Shown: piece after piece, positions 25,684-33,694 of the stretch
Numbering within the stretch: the stretch's first letter is position 1
Layout: every line of letters begins with the position of its first letter
Origin: Dehalococcoidia bacterium
GTDB lineage: Bacteria; Chloroflexota; Dehalococcoidia; UBA2979
NCBI GenBank assembly: GCA_023228825.1
Contig: JALOAL010000005.1
Coordinates: 119,489-183,488 of the forward strand
Reading direction: 5' to 3'
DNA: 64,000 nt
Made by a program: the position numbers and the translations under genes
The notes under the pieces: model-generated
Told to the model about the DNA's origin: nothing
The model's input: only the letters and a program-made list of their open reading frames with translations
Database searches by the model: none

Positions 25684-26337
25684 CTAGAACGAACGAAGGG
25701 TGGCCACCAGGCGGCCCTGCACCTCCACGTTGTCAGCGTCCTCGTAGATGGGGTCCATGGAGGCGTTCATCGGCTGCAGGCGCACCCGCGCACCCTCCGG
25801 GTAGTACTTCTTCAGGGTGGTCTCTTCGCGGTCCTTGATCCAGGCCGCCACCACCTCGCCCGGGTCCGCGCTGTTGCGCGGTTCCAGGATCACGGTGTCC
25901 CCGTCATTGATGAGGGCATCGATCATGGACATGCCCTGCACCCGCAGCGCGTAGAGGCCGGGGCGGTTGGGGACGGTGTCCTCCGTGAGGTCCAGCACTT
26001 CCTCCGGCGCCATCTGGTCCGGGTGCACCGGCAGGGGGATGCCAGCGGCAATCTTGCCCAGCACGGGCACCTGCACGGTGCTGCGACGGCGGCGCTCGCC
26101 CTGCCCGTCCAGCAGTTCGATGGCGCGCGAGACTTCCCGGTCCCGCCGGATGTACCCCTTCTCCTCCAGCCGCTTCAGGTTGTAGTCCACGACCGAGGTG
26201 GAGGAGATGTCACAGCCGGTCTGGATGTCCCGGATGGACGGCGGATAGTCATGCTCGCTGATGAACTCCTCCAGGAACCGGAGGATGTCCTGCTGCTTCT
26301 CGGACAGGTGCTGCTTCGCCGACAGGTCTCCGGCCAT
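25684..26337 (-). CDS. lexA: SOS repressor LexA
   Basis: Repressor of the DNA-damage response that self-cleaves when RecA is active. The 217-aa protein has the winged-helix N-terminus (LSEKQQDILRFLEEFISEHD, PPSIRDIQTGCDISSTS) and the peptidase domain with the Ala98-Gly99 cleavage site (KIAAGIPL), catalytic S137 (VQGMSMID) and K176 (EETTLKKYY). The insertion-free N-terminal domain fits the Gram-positive/Chloroflexota type. A near-consensus GAAC-N4-GTTC box lies in its upstream region, suggesting autoregulation. Confidence 0.95.
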   Translation of the reverse strand: MAGDLSAKQHLSEKQQDILRFLEEFISEHDYPPSIRDIQTGCDISSTSVVDYNLKRLEEKGYIRRDREVSRAIELLDGQGERRRRSTVQVPVLGKIAAGIPLPVHPDQMAPEEVLDLTEDTVPNRPGLYALRVQGMSMIDALINDGDTVILEPRNSADPGEVVAAWIKDREETTLKKYYPEGARVRLQPMNASMDPIYEDADNVEVQGRLVATLRSF

Positions 26338-26435
26338 GGTGTCCCCTCTGACTGATCATCTCGCCCGCACCGCCCCGCCGCCCGGCCTGGCACGTCCGAC
26401 GCGCATCCCCGAGGGAGCACGCGCTTACTGGCGAG

Positions 26436-26465
26436 TTATCCACATGTCCACAGTGCCTGTGGACA
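26436..26465. promoter_or_regulatory. DnaA box and adjoining 9-bp inverted repeat upstream of lexA
   Basis: A perfect DnaA-box consensus TTATCCACA (26436-26444) is directly followed by TGTCCACAG-TGC-CTGTGGACA (26445-26465), a perfect 9+3+9 inverted repeat whose right side reads TTGTCCACA on the other strand, itself DnaA-box-like. It sits 100 bp upstream of lexA in the 312-bp divergent gap to the PIG-L gene. It may be a DnaA-responsive operator or a site for another dimeric regulator. Confidence 0.6.
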
Positions 26466-26472
26466 AAGCCCG

Positions 26473-26484
26473 GCACATATGTTC
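26473..26484. promoter_or_regulatory. Candidate LexA (SOS) box
   Basis: GCACATATGTTC matches the Gram-positive SOS box GAAC-N4-GTTC with one mismatch and shares the ATAT centre of the Bacillus consensus. A second palindrome GTTCGGAAC follows at 26486-26494. Position before lexA fits autoregulation. The rest of the gap up to 26649 shows no other recognised element. Confidence 0.55.
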
Positions 26485-26649
26485 TGTTCGGAACGAACCT
26501 AACGGCCGCTCCACTCCTCCGTCAAGCCTCCCGCGACACTCCGCGCGCCCTGCCCGCACACCCCCATCGCGCCCCAGCGCCGGGGGCCGCGCTAGAATCG
26601 CCGTCCGAGGCGTATCGCCCGAGAGCGGCGAGTGGCGGGAGGCGGGGAC

Positions 26650-27399
26650 GTGGGCGCGGGACTCGAGGACCTCTTTGGCCACCAGCAGCCGGGCGAGCCG
26701 GACGAGACGAAGGGCGAGCGCAGGCGAGCGCTCGTCGTTGCCGCCCACCCGGACGACGCCGACTTCGGCGCCGCCGGCGTCTCCCACCTGCTGGCGCAGG
26801 CCGGCTGGGAGGTGCGCTACCTGGTGGTGACCGACGGCTCGAAGGGCACGGACGACCCCGACTTCGAGCCCGCGCGCCTCGTGGCCACGCGCGAGCAGGA
26901 ACAGCGCGAGGCCGCGCGCATCCTGGGCGTACGGGACGTGCGCTTCCTGGGCTTCACGGACGGCGAACTGACCTACACCCGCGACCTGCTGGGCCAGATC
27001 ACGCGCGAGATCCGCGAGTTCCAGCCATTTTCCGTCTTCACGCACGACCCGGAGCCGGTGGTCATCCAGAACATGTTCGTGAACCACAGCGACCACCGCA
27101 CCACCGGCCTGGCGACCGTGGACGCCGTCTACCCCACCGCGCGCGACCGCCTCAACTTCCCGGAGCACCTGGCCCAGGACCTCGCGCCGCACAAGGTGCG
27201 CGAGTTGTACCTCTGGGGCGTCAACGAACCCAACTTCGAGGTGGACATCGGCGCCATCCTGGACACCAAGATCGAAGCCCTGATGGCCCACGCGAGCCAG
27301 TTCCCGGACACCGGCTTTGCCGAGCAGGCACGGGAGTTCTGGCGCGAGCCGGACGGCCGCTTCCTTGAACAGTTCCGTCGCATTCCCATGTGGGCGTAG
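26650..27399 (+). CDS. PIG-L (LmbE-like) deacetylase
   Basis: Zinc-dependent N-acetylglucosaminyl deacetylase-fold enzyme, 249 aa from the GTG at 26650, which has GGAGG 7 nt upstream (an earlier GTG at 26632 lacks one). The zinc/catalytic motif is VVAAHPDDADFGAAG (H33, D35, D36), and the third ligand is in VNHSDHRTTG. GSKGTDDP and REQEQREAARILGV are family-typical. MshB, which makes mycothiol precursors, belongs to this family, but so do many other de-N-acetylases; the substrate is open. Divergent from lexA. Confidence 0.9.
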   Translation: MGAGLEDLFGHQQPGEPDETKGERRRALVVAAHPDDADFGAAGVSHLLAQAGWEVRYLVVTDGSKGTDDPDFEPARLVATREQEQREAARILGVRDVRFLGFTDGELTYTRDLLGQITREIREFQPFSVFTHDPEPVVIQNMFVNHSDHRTTGLATVDAVYPTARDRLNFPEHLAQDLAPHKVRELYLWGVNEPNFEVDIGAILDTKIEALMAHASQFPDTGFAEQAREFWREPDGRFLEQFRRIPMWA

Positions 27400-27435
27400 G
27401 AGACCCGATGTGCGCGTAGGAGATGGGGCCGCCCC

Positions 27436-27996
27436 GTGAGCCCGCTGCCGGAGCCTCCCCGCCACTGCCCGCGCTGCGGGCGCGCCGTGGCCCGAGACGG
27501 CCAGGGCTACCGCTGCCTGGCGGACGGCTACCGCTGGTACGCCGATCCGAAGGTGGCCGTGGGCGTACTCGTCTCAGATGACCGGGGGCGCCTGCTGCTT
27601 GTGCGGCGCAACCACGATCCCGCCATGGGCCGCTGGGCCTTCCCCTCCGGCTTCGTGGACGCCGGCGAGGTGCTGGAGGACGCCGCCCGGCGCGAGGTGC
27701 TGGAGGAGACCGGCGCCCGCATCCGCCTCGAACGGCTGCTGGGCGCATGGTCCGAACGCGGCGACGCCGTGGTCTTCCTCGCCTACGCTGGATCATGGAC
27801 CGCCGGCCCGGACGGCGGCGCACAGCCCGGCCCGGAGGCGTCCGAGGTGGGATGGTTCGATCCAGACGCGCTGCCGCCGCTCGCGTTCGACCATGACCTC
27901 GCCATCGTGGCGGCATGGCGCACCGGCGAGGGTGTCCCCGTCCGGCCGGCCCCCGCGGACGGCCCGCCGGGACTCCAGCAGAGGAACACACCGTGA
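27436..27996 (+). CDS. Nudix hydrolase with N-terminal zinc ribbon
   Basis: A 186-aa pyrophosphohydrolase. The N-terminus HCPRCGRAVAR...YRCLADG resembles the zinc ribbon of NADH pyrophosphatases (NudC), though only three cysteines are present. The Nudix box GFVDAGEVLEDAARREVLEETGA (residues 72-94) is complete with all catalytic glutamates. NudC's SQPWPFP motif was not found, so NADH specificity is unproven. The stop overlaps the next gene as GTGA. Confidence 0.92.
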   Translation: MSPLPEPPRHCPRCGRAVARDGQGYRCLADGYRWYADPKVAVGVLVSDDRGRLLLVRRNHDPAMGRWAFPSGFVDAGEVLEDAARREVLEETGARIRLERLLGAWSERGDAVVFLAYAGSWTAGPDGGAQPGPEASEVGWFDPDALPPLAFDHDLAIVAAWRTGEGVPVRPAPADGPPGLQQRNTP

Positions 27997-28661
27997 GCGA
28001 CGCACCCGAAGCGGACGGAGCGACGGCGGGCACGCCTCGCGCCGCACTCAGCACAGGATCCCGCGAAGAACTGAGCGCCGGCCTGCGCGCCACCATCAGC
28101 CTCCTCCAGCAGCGCGGCATCGAGGCGGAGGTGCTGATCCCCTTCATCCGCCGCCTGGAGGAAGAACTGGGCCGCGAACGCGCGCACCAGGTGGCGCGCG
28201 AGGTGATCGGCGAGATCGCGCGCGAACAGGGCCGCCGCGTGGCGGAGGCGCTGCAGCGTGACGACCTGGAGGGCTTCACCCACGTCAAAGACTCCTGGGG
28301 AGGCGCCGGCGGCGACCTTCAGATCGAGACCCTGCGACAGGACGGCGAGGCGCTGGAGTTCAACGTGGTGGGCTGCCGCTTCGCGGAGATGTACCGCCGC
28401 CTGGGCGCGCAGGACCTGGGCTTCCTGCTCTCCTGCCAGCGCGACTTCTCGCTCTCAGAGGGCTACTCCAGCGACCTGCACCTCACGCGCACCCAGACCA
28501 TCATGCAGGGCGCGGCGTACTGCGACTTCCGCTATCGCCTGGGCCCGCCCGCCGCTGCGGAGGGCGCCGCATCCGGCTGCGAAACGTCCGGGGGGACTCT
28601 GGCGCACGGCGACCAGGTGCGCGAGGATGCACGCGCGGCGGAGACAGACCGCACGGCCTGA
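27993..28661 (+). CDS. L-2-amino-thiazoline-4-carboxylic acid hydrolase family protein
   Basis: A 222-aa protein starting at a GTG that overlaps the Nudix gene stop. The middle matches the ATC-hydrolase family: helical part with IPFIRRLEEELGRERA, then FTHVKDSW, LEFNVVGCRFAEMYRRLG with a conserved cysteine, LGFLLSCQRDFSLSEGYSSD and TQTIMQGAAYCDFRY. The family includes an enzyme that opens ATC to cysteine, but most members are uncharacterised. The last 35 residues are disordered. Cofactor and substrate are not predictable. Confidence 0.78.
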   Translation: MSDAPEADGATAGTPRAALSTGSREELSAGLRATISLLQQRGIEAEVLIPFIRRLEEELGRERAHQVAREVIGEIAREQGRRVAEALQRDDLEGFTHVKDSWGGAGGDLQIETLRQDGEALEFNVVGCRFAEMYRRLGAQDLGFLLSCQRDFSLSEGYSSDLHLTRTQTIMQGAAYCDFRYRLGPPAAAEGAASGCETSGGTLAHGDQVREDARAAETDRTA

Positions 28662-28754
28662 CCGCCCCGACCTCGTCCGTTCGAGGCGGGCACGAGCGGC
28701 CGAAACACGCAGCCAGCACGACCGTCCGCGGACGGACCGAAGGGGGACCCCTCC

Positions 28755-29087
28755 ATGGAAATCACGATGGTGCTCACGGAGCGCGGCAAGGACCACTGGG
28801 ACAAGATCCGGGAGGTCCTGAAGGAGTCAATGGAGGAAGCCGGCGTGGACGTGGAGGTCCAGGAGACCACCATCCGCGACGACGAGGACGCCATTGCCGT
28901 GAAGTGCATCGGCTCCCCCACCATCCGCGTCAACGGCCTGGACGTGGAGTACATGGAGCGCGAGCCGGACGAGCGCTCCGCCGGCATGCGCTACTTCAAC
29001 ACCGTGGCCGGCTGGAAGCCCGTCCCGGAGAAGGGCATGATCGTCCGCGCCCTGGAGAAGGCGAAGGAGTTGGAAGCCGGCACGTAG
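28755..29087 (+). CDS. Thioredoxin-fold-like protein without CxxC
   Basis: A 110-aa protein with the pattern strand-helix (DHWDKIREVLKESMEEAGVDVEV), then AVKCIGSPTIRVNGLDVEYME, which matches the cis-Pro segment (GSPTI.VNG.D) of DUF2703/thioredoxin-like and organomercurial-resistance-linked proteins. The usual N-terminal CPxC is absent; only one cysteine (C in VKCIGSP) remains, so thiol-disulfide catalysis is unlikely. Possible role as metal or thiol binder; unknown. GGGGGACCCC before the ATG is a weak ribosome site. Confidence 0.65.
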   Translation: MEITMVLTERGKDHWDKIREVLKESMEEAGVDVEVQETTIRDDEDAIAVKCIGSPTIRVNGLDVEYMEREPDERSAGMRYFNTVAGWKPVPEKGMIVRALEKAKELEAGT

Positions 29088-29243
29088 GCGTCGCCTCGGC
29101 TTCACCGGGTCTCTCGAGCGATGCGTGGGGCGTGCCTCGCCGCCGCCTCGTCGCATGCCCCCCGCTCGGGGCCAACGCCCGTCCCCGGGAGAACACCGTC
29201 CGATGGCGTCTTCTACCCCGAAGGCATCTTCTACACTGACGGC

Positions 29244-29816
29244 ATGACCGAATCCACCGACGGCAACGTCCCTGCCGAGCACGCCCCGGATCCCGGCGCA
29301 CACGCGCCGGCGCCCCACGAAGGGGACGAGGCGCCTCGAGACTGGGAGCGCACGGCGGCCCGCGTCGGCGGGGTGCTGGGACGCTTCGCACAACGGACGG
29401 CGCAGCAGGCCGCCCAGCGCGCGAAGGCCGCCGCCGAGGACGCCCGGCCGGAGGTCGGACGGCTGGCCCAGCGTGCCCGGGCTGCCGCCGACGACGCCCG
29501 CCCGGAGGCGGAACGCCTCGCGCGGCAGGCCGCCCAGCGCGCGAAGGCCGCCGCCGAGGCCGCCCGTCCGCACGTGGAACGCACCGGCCGCGATGCCCTG
29601 CGCTACGCCCGCGACCACGAGGACGAGATCAAGCGCGTGGCCCGAGTCGGCGCCGGCCTCACCGCGCGCCGCGTGGTGCCGATGCCCCTCGTCCCCATTG
29701 TGGACGCCATGCAGGCGGAGGCCCTGAGGCGCCCGGCCCCGCTCCGCGACGATCGCGCCGCCGAACTGCGCGCCGAGGGCCACCCCCCGGACGATGCCCC
29801 GGCCACAGGCGCCTGA
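29244..29816 (+). CDS. Ala/Arg-rich helical repeat protein
   Basis: A 190-aa protein: a Pro/Glu/His-rich disordered head (1-35), then about 100 residues of amphipathic helix containing AQRAKAAAEDARPEV and AQRAKAAAEAARPHV, two units of a 40-residue duplication, and a conserved-looking tail ARVGAGLTARRVVPMPLVP. It resembles phasin- or apolipoprotein-like helical proteins in pattern, but this is composition only. No signal peptide. Function unknown. Confidence 0.65.
   Translation: MTESTDGNVPAEHAPDPGAHAPAPHEGDEAPRDWERTAARVGGVLGRFAQRTAQQAAQRAKAAAEDARPEVGRLAQRARAAADDARPEAERLARQAAQRAKAAAEAARPHVERTGRDALRYARDHEDEIKRVARVGAGLTARRVVPMPLVPIVDAMQAEALRRPAPLRDDRAAELRAEGHPPDDAPATGA
29406..29559. repeat. 34-bp direct repeat, period 120 bp
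   Basis: An identical 34-bp segment occurs at 29406-29439 and 29526-29559 inside the helical repeat protein gene, showing an internal 40-codon duplication. Confidence 0.85.
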
Positions 29817-29911
29817 CCGCGCCAGCGCCCTCGTCCTCGATCCGGTGTCCGCTCTCCCGTCCTGCTATCGTGCCGTCGGATCGGACCGCTGTGATGGATG
29901 GGGGAGGCTGC

Positions 29912-30982
29912 ATGCGCGTCGCCGTGGGACTGAACCGCTACGCAATCACGGACTGGGATGAGACCACCACCTTCGCCCAGGAAGCGGAACGGCTGGGCGT
30001 GCACTCGCTCTGGACGGCGGAGGCGTGGGCGCACGACGCCGCCACGCCCATCGCCTACCTGATGGCGAAGACGCAGACGCTCAAGTTTGGCTCCGGCATC
30101 TTCCAGGTTGGCACGCGCACGCCCGGCCTGGTGGCCATGACCGCCATGACCCTGGACTCCATGTCCGGCGGGCGCTTCATCCTGGGCCTGGGCACCAGCG
30201 GCCCCCAGGTCATCGAGGGCTGGCACGGCATTCCCTTCCGCAAGCCGCTGCAGCACACCCGCGAGGTGATCGAGATCTGCCGCAAGGTCTTCAACGGCGA
30301 GGTGGTGGAGTACGACGGCGAGTTCTGGCGTCTGCCGCTGGATCAGGAGCGGGGCGGCAGCGGCGAGGGCAAGGCCCTGCGCTCGGGCGCGCCGCTCACC
30401 CCTGACCTGCCGATCTACGTAGCCTCTCTGGGCCCGAAGAACCTTGCGCTCACGGGCGAACTGGCGGACGGCTGGGTGGGTGGCTCGTTCATCCCGGAAC
30501 ACGCCCAGGACTTCATCGGCGCCATCAAGGCGGGCGCGGCGAAGGTGGGGCGAGACATCGCGCACTTCGACTTCGCCGTGGGCGGCGCCATCTGGGTCAC
30601 GGACGACCCGGAGCGCGCTGCGGAGGCGATGAAGCCGGGCCTGGCCTTCAGCCTGGGCGCCATGGGTTCCAGGCAGCACAACTTCTACAACAACGCCTAC
30701 AGCCGCCAGGGCTTCGCGGACGAGGCGAAGGAGGTCCAGCGCCTCTGGCTCTCCGGCCAGCGCGACGCCGCCCGTGCCGCGGTGCCCACGGAGTTGGTGC
30801 TCGCCACCCACCTCATCGGCGACGAGCAGGCGGTCACCGAGCGCCTCCGCAAGTACCGAGACGCCGGCGTCACCACCTTCCGGGCAGGCCTCCGCGGCGA
30901 CACCATGCGCGAACGCGTCCAGGCTCTAGACCAGGTGATGGACCTCGTCCAGCGCGTCTCGCAGGACGCCCCCGCCCGCTAG
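29912..30982 (+). CDS. LLM-class F420-dependent oxidoreductase
   Basis: Luciferase-like TIM-barrel enzyme, 356 aa from an ATG with GGGGAGG 5 nt upstream. It has MRVAVGLNRYAITDWDETTTF, SLWTAEAWAHDAATPIAYL, FGSGIFQVGTRTPGLVAMTA, GRFILGLGTSGPQVIEGW (F420-binding region) and PIYVASLGPKNLALTGELADGW, matching F420-dependent rather than FMN-dependent members. The substrate is unknown. With npdG and cofE in the window it implies an F420 redox system. Confidence 0.93.
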   Translation: MRVAVGLNRYAITDWDETTTFAQEAERLGVHSLWTAEAWAHDAATPIAYLMAKTQTLKFGSGIFQVGTRTPGLVAMTAMTLDSMSGGRFILGLGTSGPQVIEGWHGIPFRKPLQHTREVIEICRKVFNGEVVEYDGEFWRLPLDQERGGSGEGKALRSGAPLTPDLPIYVASLGPKNLALTGELADGWVGGSFIPEHAQDFIGAIKAGAAKVGRDIAHFDFAVGGAIWVTDDPERAAEAMKPGLAFSLGAMGSRQHNFYNNAYSRQGFADEAKEVQRLWLSGQRDAARAAVPTELVLATHLIGDEQAVTERLRKYRDAGVTTFRAGLRGDTMRERVQALDQVMDLVQRVSQDAPAR

Positions 30983-31009
30983 CGCTCCGCAGGCGGTGCG
31001 CCTTGGATG

Positions 31010-31035
31010 CCTCCCCACCCCCGCCGTGGGGGAGG
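31010..31035. terminator. Hairpin between converging genes
   Basis: CCTCCCCAC (31010-31018) pairs with GTGGGGGAGG (31026-31035, one extra G), between the ends of the F420 oxidoreductase and the hemerythrin-like gene. Probably shared by both. Confidence 0.6.
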
Positions 31036-31036
31036 G

Positions 31037-31525
31037 CTACGGGTCGTGGGGCATGGGGCAGGCGATGGGTTCGGCGGGGAGGTGCTCGGCGAGGTAGACG
31101 CCAATGGCGTCCATCTCGTCCTCGGACAGCATGCGCTGCATCCAGTCGAAGAGTTCCCGTTCTTCCCAGCGGATGTGGTCGCGCAGTTGGATGCCGAAGC
31201 GTTCGAGGGCGACTCGACGATCGTCAGCCGTGCGGGCCAGGCGCATCGTCTCCACCAGGTCCTCCATCTCGCGGTGCTCGCGCTGGAGGCGGCCGGCGTG
31301 CTTCAGGCCGGGGTCGTCGCGCTTGGCGATGCGGGCCAGCATGCACTCGTTCTCCGCAGAGAAGTGCGGCAGCAGGCCGGCCGACCAGAAACGCAGTAGG
31401 TCGCTGTAGAGCGCGCCCATCTCCGTGACACTCGCACCCGGCAGTTCACGCTCGATGCGGAGCGACATCACCAGCGCGTGGTGATGCTCGCGAGAGAGTT
31501 GGATGAGACGCGGATCCCGCTGCAT
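31037..31525 (-). CDS. Hemerythrin-like (HHE domain) protein
   Basis: A 162-aa four-helix protein with the metal-ligand pattern: LSREHHHALVMSLRIERE, LLPHFSAENECML, LQREHREMEDLVETM and LRDHIRWEERELFDWM. These histidines and glutamates can form a di-iron or single-metal site. Such proteins bind or sense oxygen or nitric oxide, or store iron. The C-terminus CPMPHDP is unremarkable. The gene is followed (same strand, upstream) by the cysteinyl-tRNA synthetase-like gene. The ATG at 31525 is the first with matching helix. Confidence 0.88.
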   Translation of the reverse strand: MQRDPRLIQLSREHHHALVMSLRIERELPGASVTEMGALYSDLLRFWSAGLLPHFSAENECMLARIAKRDDPGLKHAGRLQREHREMEDLVETMRLARTADDRRVALERFGIQLRDHIRWEERELFDWMQRMLSEDEMDAIGVYLAEHLPAEPIACPMPHDP

Positions 31526-31592
31526 TCGGTCAGTGTACGAGCACGACCCGGACCGACGCCCCCCAGGAGGCCCCGAGGAGCCCCGTCGCGCC

Positions 31593-32822
31593 CTAGTCCG
31601 GCCGCAGCCGCAGGCCGAGGACGTCACCAAGTTCGACGACGGTGCCGGCGCCGGTGGCGGCATCCAGGCGGCCGGCCACCAGTTCCTCTGCGACCTGCAG
31701 CAGGATGCTGATCGCCTGCGGGGTGTCCAGGTCGTCGTCCATGGCGTCCTGGAAGGCGTTGCGGTACGGCTGCACGCGCAGGTAGTCCTCGCGCTGACCA
31801 GTGGCCCGGGCGGCGCGTTCCAGCAGGCGCGCCTGCTCCTCCCACTGCGGCAGCGCGGCGCGGTCGAAGTCGCGATCCTCGCGGTAGTGGGTGCCCAGCA
31901 AGGAGAGACGCACGGCGTTCGCGGTGAAGCCCTCCGCCAGCAGGTCGCTGACCTTCACCAGGTTGCCGAGGGACTTCGACATCTTCTCGCCGTCCAGGCC
32001 CATGGTGCCCACGTGCATCCACGTACCCACGTAGGGGGAGCGGCCCGTGGCGGCCTCGGACTGGACGATCTCGGAGTCGTGGTGGGGATAGCGGAGGTCC
32101 TTGCCACCGCCGTGGATGTCCAACTGGGGGCCGAGCGTGGCGTGGGCCATGGCCGAGCACTCGATGTGCCACCCCGGCCGGCCGGTGGTACACCACGGCG
32201 ACTCGAACGCGGCGCCCTCGAACTCGCAGGGCTGCCAGATGAGGAAGTCCAGCGGGCTGCGCTTCAACTCGTCCGGCTCCGCAGGCATCGAGTCGTTGCG
32301 GTAGTTCCGCAGTTCGTCGCCCGTCAGGCCCAGCAGCGCGCCGAAGGACGGCGTCCTGGACGTGTCGAAGAAGACGTAGCCGTCCACCTCGTACGCGAAG
32401 CCCTGGTCCACCAGGCGCTGCACCATCTCCACGATCTCCGGGATGGTCTCGGACGCCTTGGGGAAGGCGTCCGGGCGCAGGACGTTCAGGGCGTCCATCT
32501 CCTGCAGGTAGATCGCCTGGTTACGGTCCGTGAGGCCCGCGATGGAGATGCCGAGTTCCTGCGACTTGCGGATCATGTCGTCGTCCACGTCGGTGATGTT
32601 CTGGACGTGGCGGACCTCGTAGGCGTTGTGTTCCAGCCAGCGACGGAGGGTGTCAAAGACCACGTAGACCAGGGCGTGCCCCATGTGGCCCACGTCGTAC
32701 GGGGTGATGCCGCAGACGTACATGCGGACGGTGCGATCCTCCAGCGGCTCCAGGCGCTCTGTGGAGCGCCGGAGCGAGTCGTAGAGGTGCAGGTTGTCGT
32801 AGGGGCGGGGCTGTAGCACCAA
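31593..32822 (-). CDS. cysS: Short cysteinyl-tRNA synthetase / MshC-like ligase
   Basis: Class I aminoacyl-tRNA synthetase fold that activates cysteine. It has the zinc cysteine in YVCGITPYDVGHMGHA (C37; HMGH as the HIGH motif), GWHIECSAMA, PHHDSEIVQSEA and the KMSKS loop DGEKMSKSLGN. At 409 aa it is shorter than typical CysRS (about 460) and lacks a full C-terminal anticodon domain; the CGITPYD wording and length resemble MshC (cysteine:GlcN-Ins ligase). It may be the cell's CysRS in a Chloroflexota-specific short form, or MshC-like. Length alone cannot decide. Confidence 0.85.
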   Translation of the reverse strand: MVLQPRPYDNLHLYDSLRRSTERLEPLEDRTVRMYVCGITPYDVGHMGHALVYVVFDTLRRWLEHNAYEVRHVQNITDVDDDMIRKSQELGISIAGLTDRNQAIYLQEMDALNVLRPDAFPKASETIPEIVEMVQRLVDQGFAYEVDGYVFFDTSRTPSFGALLGLTGDELRNYRNDSMPAEPDELKRSPLDFLIWQPCEFEGAAFESPWCTTGRPGWHIECSAMAHATLGPQLDIHGGGKDLRYPHHDSEIVQSEAATGRSPYVGTWMHVGTMGLDGEKMSKSLGNLVKVSDLLAEGFTANAVRLSLLGTHYREDRDFDRAALPQWEEQARLLERAARATGQREDYLRVQPYRNAFQDAMDDDLDTPQAISILLQVAEELVAGRLDAATGAGTVVELGDVLGLRLRPD

Positions 32823-32914
32823 GGGCGCTCCGCTTTCGATCAGGGCTTGCGGCCGGGACGTTGGATCAGGGCATCAGGATCAGGTCTGCGCGCGGGCGAT
32901 CATAACAGAGAACA

Positions 32915-32946
32915 GGACGACCCCCGGCCGGAGCCGGGGGTCGTCC
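32915..32946. terminator. Intrinsic terminator after the histone-like gene
   Basis: Perfect 14-bp stem (32915-32928 with 32933-32946) and CGGA loop, 28 bp beyond the histone-like gene stop and before the cysS-like gene. Confidence 0.8.
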
Positions 32947-32974
32947 AGTCACAACCCGAGAAGTTGGAGCGCGA

Positions 32975-33631
32975 CTACTTCTTCGCCGTGGCCCGGCTGC
33001 CAGGAGCAGCCTTGCTCGTGCGCGCGGCCGTGGCCCTGGTGGGAGCGGCCTTCGGGGCGGTCCTGGTGGCGGCCTTTGCCACCGCCTTGACTGCGGGTTT
33101 CGCGGCGGCGCGGGTGGCCGTCTTCTTCGCCACGGGCTTGGCCGCAGCCTTGGCGGCCGGCTTTGCCGCAGCCTTCGTCGCTGGCCTGGCCGCGGTCTTG
33201 GCTGCCGGCTTGGCCGCGGCCTTCTTCGCCGCCGGCTTCGTCGCGGGCTTGGCGGCAGCCTTCGTGGCCGGCTTCGCAGCCGCCTTCGTCGCGGGCTTCG
33301 CGGCGGCCTTGGCCGCAGGCTTGGCCGTGGTCTTCTTGGCCGCAGGCTTGGCAGCCGCCTTCGTCGCGGCCTTCGCCGCCGGCTTTGCCGAGGCCTTGGC
33401 GGCAGGCTTCGCGGTGGCAGCCTTGGGAGCGGCCTTCGCTGCCGGCTTGGCGGCCGCCACGGTCTTCTTCGCTGCTGGCTTCGCCCCGGCTGAGGTCTTC
33501 CGAGCCGCGGGCGTGGCCGCGGTGGCGGTCTTCTTGACGGTGGTCTTGGCCGCTGACGTCGTCTTCTTCGCAGGCGCCTTCGCGGCGGCCGCCTTCGACT
33601 TCGTTGCGGCGGGCTTCCGAGCAGTGGCCAT
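32975..33631 (-). CDS. Ala/Lys/Pro-rich histone H1-like DNA-binding protein
   Basis: A 218-aa, almost entirely disordered, very basic protein built from AAAKPAAKA-type units (KPATKAAAKP and variants repeated through residues 50-190). This matches bacterial H1-like tails seen at the C-terminus of HU in actinobacteria, but here there is no HU domain, so it is a free-standing tail-like protein. Expected to compact or coat DNA. GTG-ATG-ATG lie in a row; the ATG at 33631 has GAGG 7 nt upstream. Repeats at DNA level make its length prone to change. Confidence 0.85.
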   Translation of the reverse strand: MATARKPAATKSKAAAAKAPAKKTTSAAKTTVKKTATAATPAARKTSAGAKPAAKKTVAAAKPAAKAAPKAATAKPAAKASAKPAAKAATKAAAKPAAKKTTAKPAAKAAAKPATKAAAKPATKAAAKPATKPAAKKAAAKPAAKTAARPATKAAAKPAAKAAAKPVAKKTATRAAAKPAVKAVAKAATRTAPKAAPTRATAARTSKAAPGSRATAKK

Positions 33632-33694
33632 CATCACACCTCGCGGTATAGAAACCTCGGGCCGTTGTTGCGCGAAATGCTAACACGGTTGCAC

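Noticed and set aside
26436..26494. Replication origin
   Set aside because: One perfect and one weak DnaA box without an AT-rich unwinding region, dnaA, dnaN or gyrase genes is more consistent with a regulatory site.
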